This document shows, one piece after another, positions 22,202 to 34,404 of a DNA stretch of 64,000 bases. The notes under the pieces are model-generated. The model saw only the letters and a program-made list of their open reading frames with translations, did no database searches and was not told where the DNA came from. The DNA is from Lonicera japonica. Taxonomy: Eukaryota; Streptophyta; Magnoliopsida; Dipsacales; Caprifoliaceae. A program made the position numbers and the translations under genes. The stretch is taken from assembly GCA_021464415.1 (NCBI GenBank), contig CM038470.1, positions 36,946,099-37,010,098 on the forward strand, given 5' to 3'. The number at the start of each line of letters is the position of its first letter. Within the stretch, counting starts at the first letter, position 1.

Positions 22202-24284
22202 TTATCAACCACTACGATGATGGAAATAGCTCTAAACAAGCCACTCTAACTCTATAGACCTACTTGCCCCTACTATATAAAAAGCATTTACTCTATTATA
22301 ACCACCAAAATTTTGAACATTGAATATTGAGACTCAAGCAAGAACAAATTACACTACACAAAAATATGCGAATTGTCACGGTTAAAACCATGACAAAATG
22401 TTTTTGTCACGGTTATAATCCGTGACAAAAAGCTGTACCTTTGTCATGGTCTATAACCGTGACAAATTTATATTGTCACGGTTTTATAAAAGGATATGAG
22501 AGAACATTACGCACTTTGTCAAGGTTTATGATCGTGACATATTTCACTTTAAGGTCTCTATTTGTAGCAAACTTGTCACCGTTATATTTTGTTATGTGAC
22601 TTTGTTGTTGCCGTTTTTAACTGTGACAATATTTTTCGTAATTTTAAAAAAATGATATTTTCAAATTTTTTTATTCCCTGCAACAATTAAAAGAATTCCA
22701 GCTATAATATTAAATTTGGTAGATATTTATCACACTATTTTAGTAAAACTAATTAAACAACATGCATTTTAGTGCAATTAACTATTGCGTTTATCGCATT
22801 ACTTGATTTAATCTTACATAAGTAAGAAATATACATATAAATACCAATCCTATTCAATCTTCAATAACGCCTAGAACTTAAAATACATAAAAATTCCAAA
22901 CTTGTAAACAACTAATGCAATATAATTGTCAAAAGCGTAGAAAAACACCATGCCCAAAAGCAAAACGTGTATGTCCAATGTGTATGTTTGAGACATATAT
23001 ATATACATGTACGTATTCACAGGCATGTATCTAGTAATTAGCTCCAACGAGTACATATGAGATTTTTTAGTCTGAAGCTGCGAATGACCCAAAAAATGAT
23101 TGATTAATATGAGCAACTAGTTACTTAAAATTTCCATCTACAATGTGAGTAACTAAACATTCAACGATGGCAAAAATTTCCATCTAACATTAAAATGAAG
23201 AGTTGAAAACCTCGCAAATAGTTACTTGATGGAGTGTAGTGCAATATGTGGCTTAATGTTATATGTATGCACAAAATCATAATCATAGGAATAAGCTTTC
23301 ATCCCAAATTAAGAATCGGTTCTTCTTTTCTACATCCAAAGTAAGGTTGATTATATGTAGATTAATTAGTTGGTAGTACAAAAAACTTCTTTTTGAAAAG
23401 TACTCGATAAAAAATTTATATATAAAAAAAGAAATTATACAAAAATAGCAAATACAAAGATGTAGAGAGTGCCAATGCAGTAAAGTTTGAAAAGAGGTAG
23501 TAAGATCAAAAATTCAAAGTTTTTGTGTGAGAGAGATGCAAGCAACAAATTCCTACAACGCTAGCGAAATTCACCAACAAATTGTGAAAATAATGTAACA
23601 ATCCACTCCACAATCCTAATTCCAATAACTTAATTTGAATATATAAGAGAACAAAAGGTACAAGATATAAACATTCTTCTGAATCATGATAACTTACTAA
23701 TGTGATAGCTTATAGTTCTCTTCCCTTCTTTTTGTAATGTGGTGAATACCATATGCATATTCCTTGTCAAACCTCTCAACACTAATCTAAGTAAAAGCAA
23801 AAGGAAAACATACTTAGATTTGAATAAAATGCACTCTATTGCATGCATTAAGGAACTTTATAAAGCCGGCGTAGTACATATAAATACATATGGCTATTAC
23901 GGTATGGATTATGTAAAATTACTTTGAACAAATCGGGTGGGGAAGGATCTTTGTTATTTGTAGAAGGGTGAGACTCAGACCTCCCATTTTAAAAAGGAAA
24001 AAATGTAAGATACATAGGTAATCAACCATGTAGAAAAAAGATCCCCATCTTAAAAAAAAATAAAATTGAAAAAATGAAAGGTTCTATAGCTTTAGTGATT
24101 GTTCTATGATCAAGCATGACAGTTAATATTGCTTTCCAATATACATATTTTTATTGGCCACCTTTACAATTATCCGAGCAGATCCTTACTAACTTTGTAT
24201 CCCTCATAGATAATTGGTTCCTTGCTAACTTTATAACCATATTGTTCGATCTAACTTAGACCCTATCTTTACACTAAATGTTAA

Positions 24285-27218
24285 TGTAACACCCGTATTT
24301 CATTTCTGAGCCAATCCTTTTCCTTAGCCTGTTTAGGGCCAAACCTCCGTTTGAGGAGTCAATTTTTGTTCTGGGGCCTCTGTGGTTGAGACGATACTTC
24401 TAATATGTCATTTTAATGATTTTAAGTATGTGTGCATGGTTAGAACGCATTTCGGGAAACCAAGGTTCAATTTGGTGGCTAACGGCAAAAAAATGAACTT
24501 TTGCCGAAATGAGTTTTTGGGAAAATTTGGATGGCCATAACTTCTTCATAAGAAATCCAAATGAGTCCCCATTTGTAGCCATGGATTCATCTCATTCCCT
24601 TCTACAACTTTTGTTTGAAAGCCGAGTCAAATATAAGTCGAAAACTGTGATTTCTTAAGAAAAAAATGAGGAGCTTCAGATTTGTGCCTTCTGATCGATC
24701 AGAGGAGGTCCAGATGGTTTTTAAACCCATCTCCATTGTTATACACTCAATTCGTTCATCCATTTTTCACCCATTTGGTTCCAAACCTTAGAGACGACTA
24801 GAGAGAGGTGAGAGCTTGCTTATGAGAGGTTCTAGAGAGTGATTCTTCTAGCTTCTTTAGCCTACACAAGATCATCATTATCATCATCTCCATCTTCTTC
24901 ACCAAGCTCCATCCTCCATTTCTAGGGTTCTTGAGCTAAGGTTGGGGATTTACCAAATTGATGCTTCCGACTCAAATTAATGGCTAGTCTTCGAGGGATT
25001 TACCCTATAAAGGTGGGAACACTAGTACACAAACTTAATTTCAATTATTAAGTGTTTCATCTATGTTTTCTAACAAAAATTTAAATTTTTCTTATAAATT
25101 GGCTTAATGCTCATACATGGGGTTTTGGGTTATGATTTGATGATACTTCTCTTGATTTATACATGTTTGTCATAAATTAGTGTTACTTTGGAAGAATCTC
25201 ATTATACATAAGAATGTTGCAAGTTATAGTTGAACCCACTAGCGCTTATGTGTGTATACTTAGTTGAGGCTATATATATATAATATTATGGTTTTATAAA
25301 GAGGAGTCTTCTAAGAGTTAAGCTTAATACTATGTAAGTCATACCTGGAATTGTCCGAATATAGGAATCTCCTCACTTACTAGTGCATCAAGAGTTGTCG
25401 TTACTATCTGGTAGCATGTTTGCTAAATCTGTGAATATTTTATATCAATTTATGATTTACAAGGAGAGATTATATAAGTATTGAACTACGTCGTTATTGA
25501 TAAAAACTTAGCACTATATATATGGTATACTTACTAGTTCTTATGTATATATATATTTTTGGAGTTGTAAAGGAACTACTTTGATAAGTATACAAGAAAC
25601 TCCATTTTCACATTTGTGTGCTTAACTAGTAATAATATACAACCACAAAGTGCTTTGGACGTATACTTTATTTATAATCTTGAGATGGAGTCGTACATAT
25701 ATATTTCTTATGTTATGGATAGCATTCACATGCCATTGAAATTACTAATTCCATGAATATGGAAAAGACCCACCATTTTGGGTAACAAACCTCGCAATAT
25801 TTTCTGTGTTACACGCTTGACAATGATAGGTTAATCGAAGATTTAACTATCAAAACCGCTATGATTATATCCATGTGATGGGTACCCTATAGAATTGGCA
25901 AATTACCTTGGAATCAATTTTCTATTAGCCTAAGAGCTTAATACTAATAAATTACTAGTTTGCTCATTAGAATTATTCAAGCGTTGCATTGATATAATCA
26001 TGCGATGGTATTAGTTTCCCAAAATGGCAAGTGTACGTTAGGTCCATCTTAAGTTGTCTCTCTTTTCATTATCTATGAATCTATCCACTTATAGAATGCA
26101 TATATAATTAATAGAATGATCAGGCGTTGTGCGTGGAGAAATACATATGTATGTACATATATGTATGATATGTATATAAGTATAATCTTTGAGAATACTC
26201 TCTATTGATGTTTTAGATTTGTAAGGCACTAATGGTCCATAGGGTTGACCTAGCCTTGGTGGCTACATACCCTGGTCCGCGTAGAAGGACCGCGCTTTGA
26301 GAGCGGCATACTCTATGGTTTGTAGGGGGACCCCGCGAGGCGACATACCCTACAACATCTAGGTGGTCCATGGGGGGACTCAGTCTTGGGGGCTTTAGAT
26401 CGCGATCGCTGTGCACAGTCGGAAAATCCTAGATGCCGGATGAGAGATGAGATTGACGGTTACTAGATTGGTGCCTACATTTATTCTACGACTATATTAC
26501 CTCGAAGATACTTTGTTATCGTACTATTTCGGTACTTTAACGATAATTATATTTATTTATCGTATTTTTCAGGTTTGGGGATGGCATCCTTTATGTATTG
26601 CATGTAATATAGTTTCATTATATTTAAGCAGAGTAATTTATAAATATATACATGTAGAATACATAAATCGGAATAGTATCAACGGATATATACGAATTTT
26701 GCTACTTTCATTACTTCACGATGCATGTGCTTTCCTATTGTACTTTAGTATACAAATCCTTATAGTTCCCACTGAGCCTGTGTTTGGCTCACTCCCTTTT
26801 TCCATCCCAGTTTTGCAGGTACTTTCTTGGGGCGGCACGAGTACATGATTAGAAACCTCTGATGACTTGAGATTACATATAGTCATCTGCAGATGACTTA
26901 GCTCGTATATAAAGTAATTTGTATAAATTATGTAACTTCACTGTATCCAAGTTTATTCTAAGAGATGTTAAGCTTTTTAAACAATTGTTGGGACCTCGTT
27001 GGAGGGATTACTTGATGATTAATGACTTTAAAGGTGTGGAGTTATGTTTCTAGTTAAACTTTCAAACTTCACATGCCGAAATTTTCTGAAAAATGAGGCT
27101 TTACATGATAATTTGTATTATATAAATTTTCAATTAAGTACATTAAACCTGCTGTCGCGTACGGCACTGTGATTAACCGGATCCCGGAGATCTAAATCTC
27201 CTAACGGGAGGTGTCACA
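24285..27218 (+). repeat. Solo LTR inside CACTA element
   Basis: 2934 bp, TGTAACACCC to GGTGTCACA, flanked by GTTAA and GTTAT, a target duplication with one mismatch. Contains a perfect TCTGATCGATCAGA at 24690-24703, the GGTCC/GGACC module at 26220-26400, and TATAGTTCCCACTGAGCC near 26760. No internal region remains, so it is a solo LTR made by recombination between two LTRs. Same family as 1723-3014 with 19701-21447. Confidence 0.85.
26220..26400 (+). repeat. GC-rich GGTCC/GGACC dyad module
   Basis: Same module as 2648-2822 in the opposite orientation: three to four units of GGTCC-loop-GGACC with CATACCCT-like leads, ending in TTGGGGGCTTTAGATCGCG. It strongly exceeds its surroundings in GC content. 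Confidence 0.7.
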
Positions 27219-28256
27219 GTTATGTTGTTTTTTGTAAAATTTTTTATATAACTAAAGCTTAGTCATAGAGATAAAAAGTGAAAAAATAAAATATAAAAAA
27301 TACTTGCAAAACATTCAAAACATTTAAAACAGTTAAGTAAGTAAGTTAAGCAAGGAAGAAGGTGCTAACTAAGGGGAGGAAAAAATATTGAGCAAATACA
27401 ATAATAAATTAAAATAAGTAAGCTAAATAGCAAAAAACAAACAAAGAAAAGAAGAAATGTCGATTAAGTAGATACACAAACATACATGAACCCTAAAATC
27501 CCAAAATCACACCCAAAAACTCCATCCTCGAATACAAATATACAACAATCGTAAATGCTAAATACAATGAAATTACAATTGTGAGTCATCGATTAGGGCT
27601 CTTACCTTCGAATGAAAAAGCGAATCGATCGAGTTTACAGAGGAGTAAATTTGGTGCCTTTGAATCAAAGGATTTCATGGTGGATTTTCACGATGCCTTA
27701 GAATCACAGAGGGGTAAGTGAGCTCATACCTTCGAATCAAAACAGCTTTGAAATTACAAAAAAAAAAACTTGAAAGAACAAAACCCTAGGTGTGATTATG
27801 GTGAGAATGAACACTGGAGACGAAATCCTAGTTTGGGATTACGATGTGAGGAGGGGGGGAGAGAAAGAAAGTGAAAATAGCGATATTTGGAATTAGGGTG
27901 AAGGAAAATATGATATAGTGAGAATAAGAGGGAGTGAGTTATATTTGGGAAAAAATAAAAGAGGGAGTGAGTGACATTTAGGATATTTGGGGGGAAAAAA
28001 AAGAGGGAGGTATTCCTGCATGGAAAGAGAGACAATAATTTTTGCAATGTCTCGGTTCTAAATTGATATATAGTTGTTTAAACGATTTATGATGGTTTTG
28101 AATCGTGACAATCTTATTAAAGTGGTTTGACTGAAGTGAAGAATGTGATTGAAGCCCTTTGTTACGGTTATAAACCGAGACAAAGCTTGTCATGGTCTAA
28201 AACCATGACAACTACTCTGTAATTTTTATTGACAATATGGCCATTTTGGTGTAGTG

Positions 28257-30439
28257 AAAGGAGATTTACTCACTTTAGATATTTCCCATTTGTATTCAAC
28301 AAGTCTGATAAGTACATTAAAAGCTTACATACTTGGATAAGAATACGTCAATAATGAAGAGAGAGATCTTAACATCCCACTATAGTATATAGATTAGCAT
28401 GAAGTTTTCATTATTTTATAGCCAAAGCTTTGCACTATATTAGTATCATATATAAAGACACTTTGAGCTTAGAGCTCTTTCACAGAGGAGGAGTAGACCT
28501 TATTACTAATAAGCCAGTATTTAATTGATAAAAATTTATATCCAAAAAATTATTTTAGCTCATTCCATACCTTTGGTTTTGAAAATAAAGCTTAAATATA
28601 AAATTTGGATTGATTTGGAGATAAATAGCAATATCTACGAGCGATTAATTAAAAATAATACGGATAAAAATTAAATTCAGATTGCAACAAAAAGTACCTG
28701 ATAGCTGCAGAAATGAAAGTAGAGCATTTTGGAGCAACATTCCCGAAGTTCTAGCCTTGATTGATGCTCTAAAGTGGATAAATAGGGGGGGTTACAGCTG
28801 GAGGAGAGAGAAGGGACCATTTGTCTACACGACAAATCCTAATTTGCCCCGCCGGTTTTTGCTGTTTTGGCCCAACAGTGTATCGAATTGATCTTATTTT
28901 TTTAGTATGTTATTCCCCATGATAAAACCCATCTACTGACCAAATTTGAGCTTATTTGGACTTCGGAAAGACCTCTGTTTAATTACTCGAAGTGAACTCC
29001 CGGTTTTCTGAATTCCCGGAGATTTAGCTTTCGGAACTAGCTAATTTTTGAATATGTTTCTCCTCATAGTATAATGTAATAGACCTCCAAATTTTAGGAT
29101 GATCAGACGTCAATAAGTCTGCCAAACGAAAAAAGCTTGAGGCATCTGTCCACAAGACAAATGGTATCCACCTAAGACGGTTTTTACAATTTCGGACAAA
29201 CGGGACATTGGATAAATCTTATTTTTTGGTATGTTTCTCCCCATAATACACCTTACCTCAGTAGCAAGTTTGAGCTCATTTGGACCTCAGAAAGATCTCC
29301 GTTTGATTACCCAAAGCAAACTCCCGATTTTTTTAATTCCTGGAGATCAGCCATCGAAATGAACTGATTTTTTAGTATGATGCTCCTTGTGGTACCACCT
29401 AATAAGATTTAAATTTTGAGGATGATCAGGAATCAGGAGCTATCTCTTTCATTTTCTCAGGAGATTTGACGATTCCTGGTTTTGGCAGTCTCTGGTAATT
29501 CTCATAACTCCCTGTCCGAGTGCTCTTTTTGACTCGTTCTTCAACTTGTATCACATGTAAAGCATATGTATGCATCTATGAATGCATGCGCATGTATGTG
29601 TATTCATTTTCTTAGAGTTCAAAATTCTTGCGAGGGTCGAAAAATAAGTTGTTCAAAGCTAGGTATTCCAAATTAATTTATCTCAATTCATTTATTTTAA
29701 CTCGAGATTGTTGCCCCTTTATTTCTTCCACAAAATTTCTTTTTGCCATAACTTTTCCGTTTTAATTCCGAATTACTCTATTCAAAAGCCTATCTTTTTC
29801 ATTTAATTTCAAATACCTGAGAAGCATTAAAAACACAGAAAATGTAATAATATATGCCCTCCAAAGTATAAATTAGTAGGCTACAATATACCAATTTCTT
29901 AGCACATCAAATTCCCCCAACTTATACTTTTCTAGTCCTTGAGAAAAGTTAAAAAAAATCTACAAAATAATAAAATAATAATAATTAATCCTAACTTTGT
30001 TTCGCAGAGTTGCGATTGCAATTAGCACGTGCAACAAGCCTTTTAAACCCCAAGGTTTTCCCAAGAGGACGAGTGAAGTCTCGTGATGGTTTGCAGTGAA
30101 TATATTAACAAAATTTGAATGCAGCGGTTCTTTCTAAAATTTATTCCCCTTTCTTCACCAATGCAAATAACTCAACAAAGATATCAAAAACATTCACATG
30201 CTAAGCAATGTGACACACATGCAACATCAAAGTTCTCAAACTAACAAGATTAATAAGAATATTTCATTATCTTCAATCTCATTGCATGTGTGTATAAATT
30301 GACAACAACATAACATCATTCATACCTAAAAAAGGGAAAACTTTTAAATGTAATCCAATATGTGCTTTGACTAAACTACTCTCATGGCATACATTCAAAA
30401 AATGAAACAGTATATAATAGGGTGTAAATGCTCTCATTA
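28257..30439. other. Anonymous intergenic DNA with a diverged duplication
   Basis: No gene supported. About 28820-29045 and 29150-29360 are diverged direct copies: ACGACAAAT or AAGACAAAT, then ATCTTATTTTTTTAGTATG or ATCTTATTTTTTGGTATG, then GAGCTTATTTGGACTTCGGAAAG or GAGCTCATTTGGACCTCAGAAAG (each run read from my own alignment and shortened). The 69-codon frame at 28682 lies at its edge and has no domain I recognise. The rest is AT-rich and featureless to me. Confidence 0.5.
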
Positions 30440-31455
30440 TGTAACACCCCGTTCCTAAATCGCAAGCCTGGTGCGTTAAAAAATTGCGAGTAAGGCGATT
30501 TCGAGCTCGAATAGTGAAGTACTGTTCTGAAAGGAGCGACAAGGTTCAAAGACTTTTGATAAGTCATATTAATGTATTTAAGCTTGCTAGAATGTCGGTA
30601 AGTAATTTCTGGTGATTCGAGTTGAAATCGGGATGTAAATTTCAAGTTTTTAATTTACCCGACTTCATAATTTTTGGTTAACTTGGAGGAAGCGTAACTC
30701 CTTTGTTCCTCGTCAGATTGAGTTTCTGTTTGAATGGTACCCTATATTTTTAGACAATATACAACTTTTGTGTTTTGGTCGAAGGCAAATTTGAACTTCT
30801 ACTAGGTCGTAACTGAGTGCGAAAAAGGTCAATCGCTATCAGTTGTTCATTCGGTAACACCAACGCGCTAACATTGTCGAATTTCTGAGAATTATCTGTC
30901 CAAAATTTGGGGACACTTTATTCTAAGAAGTTGTAGAGCTCTGAATAAGATTTCTGTGGACATAAAGATCACTTCAATCGGACTTCTGAGCGAGAAGTTA
31001 TGGCTATCCAAAGTTCAGCGCTGCAAGCCCCCCTATGCGTGAACAGTACCCGCGATTTGGATAGCATCAATTTATATATAGATATACACACGTGAGCTCC
31101 TTCTTCCTCATTCTTCATGACACCATTGGAGAGCTCTTAGAGAGAGAAACTAAGGGTTTTTCCACTCATCTATCATCCTCTACACCAAAGATCAAAGCCT
31201 CAATCATCCAAGCACCCTCCTATGCACTATTCATCATCTTCTCCACCTACACACCTCCATAGGAGCTGAGCTCGGGATTGGGCTCGAAAATTCGGAGTCT
31301 ACACATCTTCAACTTCAAATTATGGCTTCTCTAAGGTGGGAACCTACTCCTAAAACTCTTATTCTAACTTATTATTGTTCGATTTCAATTGTATACCAAG
31401 TTCTACAAAAACATAGGTTGTGTATATATCTATATATGTGGGTTTGGGGATTTAT
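30440..31455 (+). repeat. Truncated plus-strand LTR, 5' part
   Basis: Starts TGTAACACCCCGTTCC. Shares with the reverse complement of 36965-37790 the successive phrases GCGTAACTCCTTTGTTCCTC, TTTTGGTCGAAGG-like text, and GAGAAGTTATGGCTATCC. It stops where the opposite-strand LTR begins at 31456; no continuation of it is recognisable after 37857. Confidence 0.65.
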
Positions 31456-34404
31456 TGTGATGCCCCGAATCCCGTTTTGAGATTTTTACCTCTGGGAACC
31501 GATTAATCAAGGATGCCGTACGCGACGGCGGGTTTAAAATAATAAAAAACACAACTTTTAAATTTTTTTCTAAATAAAAGTTGATCCATAGAAAAGCCTG
31601 TTTTCAGAAAAATTCGGTATGAGAAGTTTGTTCAGATAGCAAACCGCCCTGTAAAAATCAAAACATTCATATACAAGTACCAACACAAACAATCCACATT
31701 AAAACCACGCCATGTATGAAAATTCTCTTTGTACCAATTTACAAGGAAAACAGTTTATACAACAAAACTGAAGTCAAAGCTTATACAAAAGATCGTTTAC
31801 AAAATAACAAAACCAATCACTTTATACAACAAGGGCATTTTCGTAAAGGACCCCAAAAAGACAGTCGATGGACATCAGAGGCTACTAGACTCATAGACCA
31901 CGCGCCAATCCACGATGCTTGACCTACAAAACTATTTAAAAATTGGGGTGAGCCAAATTCGGGCTCAGTGGGAACTATATAGGTTTTAATAGAAAATAAG
32001 TACTTTACTTTTAATACCATAGTTTAAAAACCGTGCCATGCAATGCAATTCACACCTAGTACATATCGAACCTCACTAGGATTCCTATCCTAGCCACCGG
32101 AAGCTAACTACCCAACTACTCAATCTCGTCTCTGGGCTGCCCACCAAGTAAACCCCTTCTGAACTTCTATGCCACAAGAGAAAAGTTATTCTAAAGCCAT
32201 CTCATTCCAAACTCTACCTTCCTAAGGTTCGTCATGCTATGATAGATTCATTCTAAGGCTTGTATCGACACCATCTCATATATTCTATCGTCCTACTGAG
32301 AGATATAACCAAAGGCCAAGTGTTTATTGTTTCCTTTATAATATTAGTACATTTTGAATTCTATGCTTGGCCGAGTGCCAGGCTTCATTGCTAACTTTTC
32401 CATCCTAAATGCCCCGCCTCGATATACTCAATCTAGTTATTTCATTAGTTATAATTGCCACTTTAATTGTTAGCATCTTATGTTCATTATGATCAGGCCA
32501 TCTAATCTCGTGAATTCCACGTGTTCTTATGCTCGTATTCTTTATCTAAGGGCCATTAGTTATTACAACTTTCCACTTGGCTCATTAGTACATTATGAAA
32601 GGCCGTCACTTTCCTAAGTATATTATGTCCTATCTGACAAACATCCATAGAAATATATATATATATATATATATTTAGAATAATACCTGCATGAAACAAT
32701 ATAAGAAATAACACGATAAAATCTATCAAGATCATCGTTGCACCTGTCTTTGTGTTATATTCGTACCAACCGAGACTTAGTCTCAATAACCAACCATGTT
32801 GTCCAAGACGTGTATCTCAATAATCATTTTAATCTCAATAATCAAAGTAATACCCATATTCGTCCAAGCGTCACTAGGTCTATATTTCGTGGCCTTTCAC
32901 CCACGCGGCAGCAGGGCCTCCCGTTAGTTTTCGTGCATGGTTTCGAATCTTTCACCCAGGGGCGCTCTGTCCCAACTTAAGGTCCCAATCGTTAGAGACC
33001 AACTCGGGACCTCACATGGACTATGAAATCTCATCACAATGTCATATACATAGATAGATTCAACCATAGATCCCACGATATACATTTTTACGATGTGATA
33101 ATAAAAATATATATGACTCGTTTACGTAGCACCAATGAAGTCACGTCTTAGTCTTATCACCATTCACATATACATATATGTAAAAATTCCACATAAATGG
33201 TAACCTATATGTATATATATATACAAAATACAATTGTACACCATTCATATATTGTCAACAAAAGCATCATCATTATGCCTTTATCTATGGCCTTATCATC
33301 ACGGCGTTATTGAAGTTCTATGGACGACTAGTATATTACCGATACCATACATCTCATAGTGTGTCATTCGTATAAGATAAGGCCATGTAAGTCGCAGTAA
33401 AGTCCTCACGTTGTTCTATTAAGCCAATCATCCATTAATGTGATTATCGCATCTCCGGTATACTTAAGCACGCTAGCCTCATATGATTATAGCTACGGAA
33501 ATCTAAGCCATACCATAAATTATGTTTACGATATTCCTAAAATGTGTCAAGGTTGCATTCTCATTAGTCTTGTTAGTGGTCTACATAGAGCACTAGGTTC
33601 AAAGTGGTTGTATACATTCCGCTTTAATGGGTTTTTAGTACAACTCCCATATGTGAGGCTCTATACTTGCCACTAATAATTTACTTATGTATTTATACCA
33701 TTCTTAACCCATAATCACTTATCCCACAACCAAAACTCCAAAAATTCCCAATTTCTAGTTTGTTCGTGCAACTACGAGGTTGGTTCGTCATGATTCTTCA
33801 TATAGATAAGCTAAAATAAGGATTCACTTGTAACTAACAACATATTTGTTCCTATTAACCATCTATAACCCACAATCAAATGTTCTTTAAGTAAAAACCC
33901 CAAGTTTCCGAATTTATAGTTCATATATATACATATCTATAGCTACAAGATGGGTTTACCACTAGGCTTCGTATTCATAAGTTAAAACATAGGTTCATTA
34001 GTTAAATCATGCAATTGGAGCAATAACTCATCAATATCAATCACTAATTAAAGCTCCACCTTGCCCAAGATCCCAAATTACCTAATTTACACCCTAGCTA
34101 TCATATGGGTTCATGGTGATTTTTACATATAAATGCTATAACTTATAATTAGTTGTAAAAACATAATATTGAAGTAATTATCAAGCATTATGCATCATTA
34201 ATTAAAAGTCTAACTAGCCCCAATCCATATGGCATAAAAAACGTAGGGTTTTTATGTTAAATACCTATTTTGTGTGGAAAATCTAATTCAACAACAAAGA
34301 GTTTAAATTAAAGAGTTTATACTAATGTTCCCACCTTGTAGGATGATTTCCCACTAGTTTGAAGCTCCAATGGTGGCTGCCATAGATCCTTCTCCAAGCT
34401 CTCA
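31456..34404 (-). repeat. Minus-strand LTR, 3' part (split by another LTR)
   Basis: Starts TGTGATGCCCCGAATCCCG, the family terminus in reverse, and has GTGAGCCAAATTCGGGCTC near 31950. It is interrupted by the LTR 34405-36964 and continues at 36965. A TA microsatellite is at 32652-32675. A GC-richer stretch near 32885-32975 may be its counterpart of the dyad module. No coding capacity; frames there are incidental. Confidence 0.65.

Larger units (their letters stand above)
22352..28256. mobile_element. Non-autonomous CACTA (En/Spm) element with nested LTR
   Basis: Left end CACTACACAAAAATATGCG and right end (reverse complement) CACTACACCAAAATGGCCA form matching terminal inverted repeats. Both ends carry subterminal copies of TTGTCACGGTTATAA and its complement, often as palindromes (22373-22490 and about 28050-28215), typical transposase-binding arrays of CACTA elements. 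Without the nested LTR (24285-27218) it is about 3.0 kb. No transposase gene was found; the longest frames (22871-23116, 27796-28047) have no recognisable domain. The 3-bp flanks (TTA and AAA) do not match, so the target duplication is mutated or my end is off by a base. Confidence 0.82.

Noticed and set aside
28682..28891. 69-codon frame that looks protein-like
   Set aside because: No domain recognised; it overlaps the start of a diverged DNA duplication and has no neighbouring exon.
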